In this document: in pieces, positions 54,030 to 64,000 of the stretch
Layout: each line of letters starts with the position of its first letter
Position numbering within the stretch: position 1 is the first letter of the stretch
NCBI GenBank assembly: GCA_905116865.2
Contig: CAJHNH020008439.1
Coordinates: 307,367-371,366 of the forward strand
Reading direction: 5' to 3'
DNA length: 64,000 nt
From: Candidula unifasciata
Taxonomy: Eukaryota; Mollusca; Gastropoda; Stylommatophora; Geomitridae
Position numbers and translations under genes: made by a program
Notes under the pieces: model-generated
What the model was told of the DNA's origin: nothing
The model's input: only the letters and a program-made list of their open reading frames with translations
The model's database searches: none

Positions 54030-54168
54030 TTGAATATATTTTACAGGACATCACAAACCCAACCCCTGCTTCTGTTAAATATTGTGTGGTTTTACTAGAC
54101 AATGTTATGCTGAGTAGTTTGCCATTGCTATCTCAATGGTCGACTCTCACACTGTGTTCAAATCAATG
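54030..54168 (-). mobile_element. SINE (family A), 3' part, diverged
   Basis: 'ttttacaggacatcacaaac', 'ttgtgtggttttactagaca', 'gagtagtttgccattgctat'. Confidence 0.55.
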
Positions 54169-54206
54169 CAACACAATCTCCCTATAAAACCTGATGGATC
54201 CCTTAC

Positions 54207-54356
54207 CTTTCCCCAGAGCGGTGGGACCCGCCCATCAAGAATGCATGTAAAGATAATCTCCAGGTCTAGTGTCATGACAGTCAGGCCTTGAATCCCTCGC
54301 TCTAATGAAAGCAGAGAATCTCGGATCTGATCCAGAAGTAAATTGTAACGCTGCAT
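54207..54356 (-). CDS. DNAH2: Axonemal dynein heavy chain (DNAH2-like), exon fifth from end
   Basis: 150 bp, 50 codons, phase 0 at both ends. Acceptor catctccacacag, donor GGA AAG|gtaagg. Encodes MQRYNLLLDQIRDSLLSLER, GIQGLTVMTLDLEIIFTCIL and DGRVPPLWGK. RYNxLLxxIRxSLxxLxxGIxGLxVM and VPxxW are conserved at the start of the dynein C-terminal domain, following AAA6. The initial Met is internal, not a start. Confidence 0.94.
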
Positions 54357-54484
54357 CTGTGTGGAGATGGATGTTCACAATAGCAATAGTTATATCATGC
54401 TGATTTAGTAAGCAGAGGCCTGGAGAGGTCAGAATGCTGCCACTTCAACACTAGAGATAAACTTTTTACATGAAAGGTATATGA

Positions 54485-54948
54485 ATGGTACCTTTCCATC
54501 TTTCCAGACGCTAGTGTCATATTGTGCTATGAGGAGGAGGCTCATAGCCCATGGCGATGGCGAGTTTGACTAGCATGACCGGCCTGCGTTAAAAGTCTTC
54601 CACAATTAAAGCATGAAATTATAGTACCGTTGTTGTCAACATTTGTGTTTAGTCTGCTTCTTCTCAAATGCTCAGCTCTCATTCCTCTGCAATCATTTCT
54701 TCCTTCATTCTCGTTCCATTCCTGATGTGCTCCCACCACACAACATGATTCATGGTACTTTGTTCCCATGAGTCCACCCTAATACCTTCACCATCCATGT
54801 CCTGCTTGCACACATCTTTATATCATACTAGAGGTCAGCTTCAACATCTTCTACCCGTCTTTAATTCACCATAGAGAATGTCCTCAGGGACTCTGCCATC
54901 CTCCATTCTTCAGGTGTGACCCAGCCACTTGGGCCTTCAAAGATTGAG
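54485..54948 (-). mobile_element. LINE 3' remnant
   Basis: Minus frames: KWLGHT, stop, RMEDGRVPEDILYGELKTGR, YKDVCKQDMDG, then ECHRGMRAEHLRRS-like text and IISCFNCGRLLTQAGHASQT. This is the W-x-GH, R-x-P-x-x-x-L-Y-G-E-L LINE tail plus a short Cys-based zinc-finger-like end known from one LINE family. Stops throughout. Confidence 0.65.
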
Positions 54949-54954
54949 CATTGA

Positions 54955-55490
54955 GAAGACCCCCCCCCCCTCCCCCCCAAAAAAAATACATAGATGTTTG
55001 ATGATATGCACATTCATACAGATGTTTGGATATGCATAAATGAACACAGCAGGATATACAAATTCACACAAGTATCTGACAATGCAAAAACTGACACAGA
55101 TTTTAAAGATGCATGTTCCCACTGACTGCACAGGATAGAATGGAAGGTAGGGATAGACTGTGAGCCCTATGTGACATATAGTGAAACAGCAGGATAATGA
55201 ATGAATATTCCCACAGGTATTGAAGATACACAAATTCATACATACAAATGAAGATACATAAGTTCCCACAAGTATCTGACAATAGAGAAATTCACACATG
55301 TACTTGAAGCTGCACAAATTCACACAGGTATTTGAACTAAACAACTTCTCACATGTATTTAAGATATATAGATTCTAACACATATTGAAAATACATAAGT
55401 TCATACAGGTACTAAAAGATACATACATTTACACATGTTTTAGAATATATACTCAGAAATTCTAAAAAATAGGTACTTTAAGACATACCT
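54955..55490. repeat. Degenerate tandem repeat, about 30-35 bp
   Basis: Loose units of the form 'acacaggtatttgaagatac' plus acaaattc recur across 55010-55480. C-run at 54960-54979. The segment 55130-55215 instead matches the retroelement tail at 20765-20840. Confidence 0.6.
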
Positions 55491-55544
55491 AAAATTTAAA
55501 TATGCACACTGGGACTTTATGATACATCTATTTAGTCCACAACA

Positions 55545-56205
55545 GAGGTTGGCCAGATGGGCACAGTATTTTTAGGAACTTCTCAACCAATGTAGATAAT
55601 CTTTACTTTGTACCGCAAAGCTGCGAACACGAGGAACCAAATTTCATAGCAGCAGAAGCAAGAGCAGTCTTACAGAACAGCCCCAGAAACAAAGCACCAG
55701 GTCTGGATCCAAGCTTGCAGAGAAGTGGGTGTTAAATGGCTTACTAGAATTTTTAATATAGCTTGGGAAGAAATAAAAGTCCCAGCTGCGTGGCAACAGG
55801 CACTAATAGTACTGTTATGGAAAGATGGTGTCCATGTTTGGCATTGGTAGCTTAACGTTGGAATGAATATACTATTAATAATCCGTCTCTCTGCAGTCAT
55901 AGTTATGTTTAGATGTCTTAATAATGGTGACATTTGGAATATAAGTGCACTTGCTTTCTGACATTTGGTTTCTATTTCTCTGTCAATTCTACCATCTTCC
56001 GTGATCCTTCTTCCTAGATATTTAAACAGTATACGCACCATTCAAGATCGAGTGAATAATGAAACTATCATGCAAATTGTGGGAACAACACCTTGTACTA
56101 GATTCATCGAGAAACAGCAGATCAAGTCGTTTGGCCATCATAAGCACTACATCTCAGAAGATCAGCTAAAAGAGCAAGAGGATCAACAACACTAAAGACA
56201 CTCTA
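55545..56205. mobile_element. Rearranged LINE reverse transcriptase fragments
   Basis: Plus 55620-55820: EPNFIAAEARAVLQNSPRNK then APGLD, the K-A-P-G-x-D block of an RT. Minus 56041-55850: FKYLGRRITEDGRIDREIET then KCQKASALIFQMSPLLRHLN and LSYQCQTWT, an RT C-terminal block. Plus 56041-56170: FIEKQQIKSFGHHKHY, another tail. Three pieces in mixed orientation imply an internal inversion or neighbouring insertions. Confidence 0.75.
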
Positions 56206-56324
56206 TGTCTTTACCGCATGACAATAGCCAGTAGCACCCAACGTGCACTGAATCGCAAATTATTCCTTCCCACAACACTTAATGGCAGAAGTGGTTTATG
56301 ATGATGATGATGATGACCTGAAGA

Positions 56325-57800
56325 TATATCCAGATAACCTGAAGATGAACTGCCAACAGAACTTCTAAAAGTAGATCCTAACACAACTGCCATCATTCTA
56401 GAACCATTGTTCATAGATATTTGGGAGAAAGAAGTGTTTCCTGATGACTGTACTAAAGGAACAATAATCCTAATCCCCCCCCATAAAGGTGATTTTTAAC
56501 AGACTGCAATAACTGGAGGGGAATTACTCTACTCTCAGTACCAAGCAAATTTTTATTTTTGAAAAAATCATCATAATGCAGCTCAAAAAGGGAGCAGATA
56601 AATGCCTACAAGTGGAACAAGCAGGAGTAAGACAGAGTAACAGCTGAGCACATCTTCACCCTACTCAACGCAATGAATGACAAAGAAGTATATGTATATA
56701 TTAATTTTGTGGACTATGAGAAAACTTTTGACAGTGTCCATAGAGTTTCTAGAAAATAATCCAATATTATGGAATCACAGAAAATATACTCAACATAATT
56801 GTTCTCTTCTATGAAGACTTTTCCTGCAGTATAAACAATTTACAACACATCTTTCTCAGTAAAGAGAGGTGTAAGACAGGGTGTTTCATATCATTCCTCC
56901 TTTTTAACCTTGTGACTGACTGGATACTAAAGAACACAGTAGACAAGACATCGAGAGGCATACGATGCACTCCATTCAGTGTGCTAGAGGACTTTTATTT
57001 TGCAGATGATATAGCTCTCCTATCACATAAACATCAAGATAAACAAGAGAAAAGTAGCAGACTACACAGCACAGCTGAAATTGTGAGACTGAGAATACAG
57101 ACAAGGAAAACTAAGATCATGACAAACAGTCCAAACCAACAAGCAGTGACCATAAATAACCAAACACTTGAAAATGTAAAACAGCTCACATATCTTGGCA
57201 GTGTGGTGTCCCTACTGGGAGGGACAGAGGAAGACATACAATCACACTCAACAAACCTAGAACCACTTTTGGAGGGATGAAGCAATTCTGGAAATCCAAC
57301 AGTTACTGCAGAGGAACAAAACTCTAGAATCTACAAGAGCATCATTTTACCAGTTCTTCTTTAAGGAGCAGAACGCCGGAGAATGCCCCCCCCCCCCCCC
57401 TGCCAACAAAAAAAAAAAGATGTGCACAAGCTATCCGTCTTGCACCACACATGTCAACGTAGAATTATCAAAATTTTCTGGCCAGATACAATCTTAAACA
57501 GTAAACTACTTCAAATCACAAACCAAGAAACTCTAGACAGTATGATAACCAAGAGAACATGAAAATGGCTTGGCCACATCATGAGAAAGAATCCTGATAT
57601 ACCTGTCAAAACAGCTCTCACTTGGACATCAGAGGAAAAGAGAAAGAACCCAAAAACACAACAATGGAAAGTAAACTGAATGCGACATCTCTGACATGGA
57701 ACAATGCACTGAAGATTGCACAGGAGAGGAAAGTCTTTTCTGAAGCCTAATGTTCCACTAGGTGTAAAAAGAAATAAGGATGAACAGATGCCTACTTTTT
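56325..57800 (+). mobile_element. LINE reverse transcriptase remnant, most of the RT domain
   Basis: In plus order, across several frames: DELPTELLKVDPNTTAIILE, FIDIWEKEVFPDDCTKGTII, VYVYINFVDYEKTFDSVHRV (F-x-D-x-x-K-x-F-D), RQG block near 56870, LEDFYFADDIALLSHKHQDK (FADD catalytic site), VKQLTYLGSVVSLLGGTEED, then a W-L-G-H-x-M-R-K tail at about 57565. Multiple frameshifts and stops, poly-C insertion at 57387-57400. Inactive. It lies in a DNAH2 intron. Confidence 0.9.
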
Positions 57801-57834
57801 CCAAGGGTTAAACAACCTAATTCTTAGGGTAAGA

Positions 57835-58215
57835 TAAGGTAAACCCAGTTTCACACCCCATAATTGCTCCATTCTTGAGCCAACAAAAGCCACACAGAGA
57901 AAATCCACCACTGTCTCTTCTGAAAAAATTGACACAAACTGCAGTCTCAGGAAAGCAAATAGCAAGTACATTCACTAAATGCAGAATGCATAAGACAGTC
58001 ATCAGAGGTGACAACACAACAATCTGATACAAGAAATGCAGTTTATCATCAATGAAAGCAGCAGTTTTGACAGTTCAGTAATTGCATATACAGTTAACCA
58101 CATAAGGCAACACCAGTACTGTAGCAACAGGCCACCAGCCACTTTCTGAACCTGTAGTCCACAACACAAATAATGTGAGGCACAGCTGAAAAGCATTCCA
58201 AATGAAACCCTCAGC
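57835..58215 (-). repeat. Family D repeat, diverged copy
   Basis: 'ttcacaccccataattgctc' matches 11400-11420, and 'aagcattccaaatgaaaccc' matches the family block aacattccagatgcaatc. Confidence 0.45.
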
Positions 58216-58465
58216 TAGTTGTCATGATATACTCTCAATAGCTAAGCAACTGGACTATATAATTCCAGTCTACATAAGTAGGAAAATGCATGGGCTAACT
58301 ATTGGTGAAAGCAAACGCTTGCCACTTCTAAAATCAGTAAACCTGCCTATCTGCCCTAGTGACCAGTAGTAAACCGGGATGCTATGTGCTGACTTGAGAA
58401 ATAAATCTAAACTTTTCAGAGGAATTAAAACCACATAATTCAGTAAAAGAAAAAACATACAGATT
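58216..58465. other. Intronic DNA, nothing recognised
   Basis: No clear feature between the repeat and the duplicated splice donor. Confidence 0.4.
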
Positions 58466-58539
58466 GGTCAAATGAAATGCTCACCTCTTGCAAAAGGACA
58501 CTGGTCAAATGAAATGCTTACCTCTTGCAACAGGACACT
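58466..58539 (-). repeat. 37-bp tandem duplication that copies a 5' splice site
   Basis: 58466-58502 and 58503-58539 differ at two of 37 bases. Each holds ttgcaagag|gt: the first donor on the minus strand is at 58521-58520 (gtaagc), the second at 58484-58483 (gtgagc). The duplicated unit contains the last 18 bp of the exon and 19 bp of the intron. Confidence 0.97.
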
Positions 58540-58638
58540 GTTCAGAGGTGATGGATCTTGAGAGAGAATCTTTGCTGTTCCCTCATAGTCCATATTGTCA
58601 GGCATCTGTTTCATTATTGTGGCTGCGGCATCCAGGAC
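58522..58638 (-). CDS. DNAH2: Axonemal dynein heavy chain (DNAH2-like), exon sixth from end
   Basis: 117 bp, 39 codons, phase 0. Acceptor ctttgtgttctag, donor CAA GAG|gtaagc. Encodes VLDAAATIMKQMPDNMDYEG then TAKILSQDPSPLNSVLLQE. DPSPLNxVLLQE followed by RYNxLL is diagnostic for dynein heavy chains after AAA6. Alternative use of the copied donor 37 bp downstream would add 12 codons and shift the frame, so the first donor must be used for a working protein. Earlier exons were not found up to 64000 and must lie to the right. Confidence 0.93.
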
Positions 58639-58674
58639 CTAGAACACAAAGTCAAGCCTCAGATCTGAAGCAGT

Positions 58675-58735
58675 ATTCTTCTTCTTTTTTTGTGTTAACC
58701 AGCTGTAAGCTCTGACAGAAAGTGTAGCACAGCTC
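58675..58735 (-). mobile_element. SINE (family C) 3' fragment
   Basis: cttcttctttttttgtgttaaccagctg-type sequence, then 'taagctctgacagaaagt'. About 60 bp only, ending abruptly. Confidence 0.6.
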
Positions 58736-59969
58736 TCTTCTTCGTTGCGTATATTCTTGTTACACCCAGGTTCGTCTTTAGGTTTGCTACAGGAGGAGTC
58801 GATTGGAAGATTATAGACGAGGAGAAAGATGGTCGTGTCGATAGTGGCGATGATGATGATGATGTCTTGCTTGCTGCATGCTTCTCACGTAACTCAGATG
58901 CTTGTATAATAAGGTGTCTGAAAACAACAGTTCTCGTCTACACTGCCTTTATTGTGATACTTCAACAATGTCACAAATACTTCAATGATATTCTAAATAG
59001 CGCTGTGTTCACTGTATGGCTAAATACTCGTAGGTTCGAGTTGTGTTCTTCATCTCTAGTTCCTTTGTTAACTGGTTCTAGTGTCTCTAACTGCCACCTG
59101 GCTTCTAGTGCTGTTTGGTACTAACGTCTTGAGCGTTGACTCTAACATCTCTATAGTGTTCCTAATGTGTCTCTGTTAACCATGGATCCATGTATCTTGT
59201 GTGTCGTCTCTGTAGCTCGATGTCTCGTTTCATGTCTGCTCTCTAGTGACTGTCTTCAAGGTTCAATATGAACGGCTGCTCTGCTTCCAGTGTTGAACTG
59301 GCATTAAGGATCATTGAGACTAGTCGCTCGTCCTCTGAGTCTCAACGACTGAAGGCTTCTAGTGTTGGGCTTACATCTCTACCACTGAAGGCTGCATTGA
59401 GAGTCCATGACTGGTCTCTCCTTTCTTGAGTCTTGTAGACTGAAGAATTGCTAAAGTGCTTTGTTAATCGCTATTTATACTTGGATGCTGGAATGCTAGA
59501 TATTTGTTTTCTTCTCGCTTTGTCTGCTTCTAGAATATTCTAGTACACCTCAACTTGTTTACTAGGTAGGTTCTCACGTGGGATTTTCTAAAAATATCTT
59601 GATTGCATCAGATTTCATCATCCTATTCTACACAAATATGGCAGTTAAACTGACAACTGACATCAATAGAAGCTTCTAGAAAAACAAGTGCAATTGCGTT
59701 TGCTTTGATAGGGCACGACAACAAAGTATTTACTAGTACGACAGGGTTGGGTCACATGATGAAAAGAATGCATTTCAAAACTTCTAGAAAGAAGGCCAAG
59801 GCCAGACAATGACGTCAAATACTATTTATAGATTATTCATTTGCAAAACATTTCTCTGTTAATAACAAACGAAGTTTCTAGAAAAGAATGTCAAGGCTGC
59901 CAAAACTTGTTGATTTCCTTATATCCTAGCTTTGTGCCTACTAACAAACAAGCTATGACCCACTCTGTT
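58736..59969. other. Intronic DNA, nothing recognised
   Basis: Part of a DNAH2 intron. A short motif around gaaggcttctagtgttg recurs (59275-59365), otherwise no feature. Confidence 0.45.
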
Positions 59970-60218
59970 ACAAAAGTTTTGGTTGTTCATCCACTTCTGG
60001 ACTGCAGTCCTGTTCCAGAACCTGAGTGTTGCGTTTGCATCTGTTTTACAGATCTGACTTATCTGAATGCAGACTGCTGGTTCTTTGCCTCTCAGGCAGA
60101 TGCACTCCGACTTCGAAGGAAGCTCCTAAATAGTCGACTCTTATGACATGCTTTTGGGTAGGCAGTGGGTCTATTCTTGTTTTCCCTATAATAGGGCCCC
60201 GGAACTCACACGGGAATG
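59970..60218 (-). mobile_element. GAA-tailed SINE (family C), 3' truncated
   Basis: 'gttgttcatccacttctgga' to 'aatagggccccggaactcac' then acggg. The GAA end is missing. Confidence 0.75.
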
Positions 60219-60284
60219 GAGCAGTATTGATTTTTGCAACAATACACAGATGGTTCTGTTTGCTCCCTAACCTTGAACAGTTGA

Positions 60285-61365
60285 TGAGTCACTATCACTA
60301 TGCTGTTGATCATGAGAATTAGGAGAAAACTGAATCCTTTATGTGCTGCTGATTATAAGAATTAAGAGAAAGTTATTTCTGTGCTGTTGATTACAAGAAT
60401 TAAGAGAAAATTACATCTGTGCTGTTGATTACAAGAATTAAGAGAAAATTACATCTGTGCTGTTGATTACAAGAATTAAGAGAAAGTTACTTATGTGCTG
60501 CTGATTATAAGAATTAAGAGAAACTTACTTATGTGCTGTTGATTACAAGAATTAAGAGAAAATTACATCTGTGCTGTTGATTACAAGAATTAAGAGAAAG
60601 TTACTTATGCGCTATTGATTACAAGAATTAAGAGAAAGTTACTTATGCGCTATTGATTACAAGAATTAAGAGAAAGTTACTTATGTGCTGTTGATCACAA
60701 GAATAAAGAGAAAGCTACATCTATGCTGCTGATTACAAGAATAAGGAGAAAGTTATTTCTGTGCTGTTGATTATAAGAATTAAGAGAAAGTTACTTATGT
60801 GCTGTTGATCACAAGAATTAGGAGAAAGTTATTTCTGTGCTGCTGATTACAAGAATTAAGAGAAAGTTACATCTGTGCTGTTGATTACAAGAATTAAGAG
60901 AAAGTTATTTCTGTGCTGCTGATTACAAGATTTAGGAGAAAATTACTTATGTGCTGTTGATCACAAGAATAAAGAGAAAGTTACATCTGTGCTGTTGATT
61001 ACAAGAATTAAGAGAAAGTTACATATGTGCTTTTGATTACAAGAATAAAAAGAAAGTTACTTATGTGCTGTTGATCACAAAAATAAAGAGAAAGTTACAT
61101 CTGTGCTTTTGATTACAAGAATAAAAAGAAAGTTACTTATGTGCTGTTGATCACAAAAATAAAGAGAAAGTTAGATCTGTGCTTTTGATTACAAGAATAA
61201 AAAGAAAGTTACTTATGTGCTGTTGATCACAAAAATAAAGAGAAAGTTAGATCTGTGCTTTTGATTACAAGAATAAAAAGAAAGTTACTTATGTGCTGTT
61301 GATCACAATAATAAAGAGAAAGCTACATCTGTGCTGTGCTGCTGATCACAAGTGTAAAGAAGTCA
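60285..61365. repeat. 38-bp minisatellite, about 28 copies
   Basis: Units 'gtgctgttgattacaagaat' then taagagaaagttacttat. Variants: gattac/gatcac, taagag/aaagag, acatct/acttat. Near 61040-61300 a two-unit block (76 bp) is repeated three to four times, showing recent higher-order amplification. Confidence 0.96.
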
Positions 61366-62094
61366 CTCTCCTCCTATTAAGAAGATGTTTCTATGAAGAA
61401 GTGTCTCCTTTATTTTCTTGGGTCTCTCTCTCTCTCTTGTACTTGCTTCCAAGCGTAATCATTCAGGCCAGATAGCTGTCTTGTGGTTCACTAATGTAGA
61501 ACAGACGAGGCAAACTATCTTCCATCAACAATCACACTACTCCAAATGATAGTCGAGGATGATGCTGACTAATTCAAGGTTTATTCCTTCTCAAATATAC
61601 AATAGGGGTTCATCAGACAATCTAACTTACGTTATCAATTCAAGGATCATTAGCTCTCATGTTTGGACACACTGTCACGCCACTATTGTCGCTGACCTTC
61701 AGGCAGTCAATACCAGCCATAGTTAATCGGACCTGGCTATTGTCCTCAGATATTCTTCAACGTAGAATTACCACATTTGCTTCGTAGTCTCACTTCATTT
61801 CAAGCCAAACACACTTTCATTCTGAACACTCTAATTCCATCCAAACTTTCTGGGGACCAGTTGCAGACTGACCACCTCATCTGCAATCCCTCAGATCTCG
61901 CATTCACATTTGAATCGCTCAATTCCATCTTTTCACCATCTCGCTGTGAAACCCATGCTTCTCACACTAGGGACTTTTCCAGTTCTGTCAGTCAGCCATT
62001 TCCCGATGAAACCCTTGATTCTCACACTAGGTACTTCCCCAGTTCTGTCAATCAGTCCTACCCTGACATTATCCTTTTTTTATAACATCATTAC
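61366..62094. other. Unique-looking segment between two related arrays
   Basis: Interrupts the 38/43-bp arrays. It contains a direct repeat of about 63 bp ('tctcacactagggacttttc' / 'tctcacactaggtacttccc' with ccagttctgtcagtcag, 61955-62057). No coding signal recognised; it may be an insertion. Confidence 0.55.
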
Positions 62095-62708
62095 AACAAG
62101 AATAAATACAAAACTACACCTGTGCTGTTGTTTACAAGAATAAAGAGAAAGCTTTTGATCAAAGGATACAGAGATCGCTACCTCTGTGCTGATGATCACG
62201 AGGATAAATAGAAAGTTACAACTGTGCTGCTGATCACAAGAATAAAGAGAAACCCACACCTGTGCTGTACTGCTGATCACAAAAACAAAGAGAAACCTAC
62301 AGCTGTGCTGTACTACTGATCACAGGAATAAAAAGAAACCTACATCTGTGCTGTACTGCTGATCACAAAAACAAAGAGAAACTTACACCTGTGCTGTACT
62401 GCTGATCACAAGAATAAAGTGAAACCTACACCTGTGTTGTGCTGCTGATCACAAGAATAAAAAGAAACCTACACCTGTGCTGTACTGCTGATTACAAGAA
62501 AAAAGAGAAACCTACAGCTGTGTTGTGCTGCTGATCACAAGAATAAAGAGAAAAATACAGCTGTGCTGTACTGCTGATCACAAGAACAAAAAGAAACCTA
62601 CACATGTGCTGTACTGCTGATCACAAGAATAAAAAGAAACTTACATCTGTGCTGTACTGCTGATCACAAGAATAAAGAGAAACCTACACCTGTGCTGTAC
62701 TGGACACA
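62095..62708. repeat. 43-bp minisatellite related to the 38-bp array
   Basis: About 14 units 'ctgtgctgtactgctgatca' then caagaataaagagaaacctaca. It is the 38-bp unit plus a 5-bp insertion (tgtac). Confidence 0.95.
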
Positions 62709-63446
62709 CAGATCTCTATGTTAAAGGGTGAATAACTATGTGTCTCATACTACCCTAGAAAGACAGACACTGAAAATACAAATAAAATAAATACTAGGAG
62801 ACTAAACAATAATAATAATAATAACAGTAGCAGAGCAGATAAACATACTGTAGAACAAGATAAATTTGTATTCGGTAAATTATTTTCACTAGGTCAATTA
62901 ACACAACAGAGAGGACAAGGGAGAAAACAGTGAGAAAGAATGCAGTTGTGAAAAAGGGGGAAAGGGGGGAGGGGGTGGGGGGTTTGACAGAAGAACAGTC
63001 TGAGTATAGGAGTGTCAGTGGAAAGAGAGAATAGGGGAAAAAAATGAGAGGGTAAGAAAGGGGTCAGAGAGGGTGTGTGGCTGGCAGCAATGAACGTTTC
63101 AGTTATGAATGGTGAGAGAGAGAGGACAAAGAAGAGAGACATACGAGAGACCCAGAAAGAGAGTGATACTATAGAAATCAGAACGAGGAAAAGAAGAATA
63201 GTTAACCTTGTCCTCCAGTAGAATAGCGCCTGGGTACACAGGAGATCAATGGTTGCAAGGAGAGATCATTCAAGTGTGTCAAACAGGAGTCTGGTGTCCT
63301 GGATCTGTGAGGAGATCTCGGCATGGGGATGCTGACCAATCTATGGTGTGTGTCTATGATTGAGTAACAGATTCTGTCACAATCGATGTAATATATCGGT
63401 GTGTGCGTATGTGCATGGATGTGTGCATTTGTGTGTGGTGTGTCTG
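62709..63446. other. Intronic low-complexity DNA
   Basis: AAT and GA-rich runs (62805-62830, 62955-62985) and a GT-rich stretch at 63398-63450. No coding exon recognised. Confidence 0.5.
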
Positions 63447-63955
63447 GTAGTCTTGTAGCTCTTTATTTCAAACTTCATTAGCACATAGAAGTCACACCAT
63501 CTTGCTACGCTCCTGTGCCAATGGAAAAACACACAGAATGTTTATCACATTCCCTTGTGGGAAAGATTGACAGACTGCTGTCCCTCAGCATATCTAGCAT
63601 ACACATGCATTAAAGCATACGGTTAGCCATCGAAGTGCTAACACAAACAGTCCAACATAGAAATGCAGTCATCATTGATGGTAACAGATCATTTTGCAGT
63701 TTCCCACACAATAAATTTTAATCACACAAACAGGGCACCACCATGGTCACAACAAAAGAACATTTCCAAATGAAATCCGCAACTCACAGTGTCACGCCAT
63801 TGCATTAAACTCTAAAGCTGGGCGACGAAACTATATCCAGTCCCTACAAATGGAGTCAAAAATGCATCGGCCACCGTTCCGGGCAGAAGGCAAAAAAATT
63901 TGTCCTCGGCTCCAAACAGTGCCCCTGCCTAGCGTCAATTTGACCGTGGTGTTGT
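63447..63955 (-). repeat. Family D repeat, longest copy
   Basis: Reverse of the 2984-3414 element. 'ctggtagtcttgtagctctt' matches its right end, then 'ctacgctcctgtgccaatgg', 'aacacacagaatgtttatca', 'acaataaattttaatcacac' and 'actatatccagtccctacaa' up to gtcaatttgaccg. About 80 bp longer than the other two close copies. Confidence 0.75.
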
Positions 63956-64000
63956 GTTTAGGTGTAAGGGAGAAGGGGAAAAAAAGGATTGTTATGTTCT

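Noticed and set aside
63207..63229. Short minus segment with an acceptor-like and donor-like edge that could be a tiny upstream DNAH2 exon
   Set aside because: Its translation does not match the expected dynein residues before VLDAAATIM, and the splice context is weak.

Overview
This is a repeat-rich animal (metazoan) nuclear DNA window with two spliced protein genes on the minus strand and one intact tRNA gene on the plus strand. The repeat mix (tRNA-derived SINEs, RNase H-bearing and other LINE remnants, Penelope-like, mariner, Tigger/pogo and hAT fragments, many minisatellites) with intron-rich genes suggests an invertebrate, most plausibly a lophotrochozoan such as a mollusc. That last step is inference and is not proven by the sequence.

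Left part (1-18321, minus strand): the 5' end and most of the body of a long coiled-coil golgin gene that I read as GCC2 (GCC185). Eight coding exons with GT-AG introns join in frame into at least 1556 codons: 18321-18259, 16257-16173, 14671-14574, 12828-12724, 10313-10230, 8615-8511, 5945-3684 and 1866 to beyond position 1. The start has an in-frame upstream stop and a good initiation context. The C-terminal GRIP domain expected for this family lies off the left edge. Exon 8 carries 18 in-frame 21-bp heptad repeats.

Middle (18322-36174): intergenic DNA between the two genes. It holds a tRNA-Leu(TAG) gene at 24803-24884 and otherwise LINE fragments (one inserted in a SINE with a 15-bp target duplication), several SINE families, hAT-like MITEs, a mariner DD34D transposase remnant and minisatellites. 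A 120-bp open stretch at 32202-32321 (minus) looks coding but is unidentified.

Right part (36175-58638, minus strand): the last six coding exons of an axonemal dynein heavy chain, best read as DNAH2: 58638-58522, 54356-54207, 51225-51049, 50164-50090, 47468-47327 and 36329-36175 (stop). They give about 271 C-terminal residues, ending in the typical H-W-V-K-R-G-T-A-L-L-M-S-L-D tail. Earlier exons lie off the right edge. DNAH2 and GCC2 are on the same strand with DNAH2 upstream. I see no evidence of a functional link.

The most interesting structure is in the DNAH2 introns. The last intron (36330-47326) is more than half tandem array. A 50-bp minisatellite (36304-38330) is a multiplied, decayed copy of the intron/last-exon junction itself, and a 46-bp array of roughly 87 units (40153-44157) appears to have been seeded from a LINE fragment. 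A 33-bp array ends about 25 bp from another splice donor, and a 37-bp tandem duplication has copied one 5' splice site. No virus, prophage, CRISPR or bacterial-type system is present.
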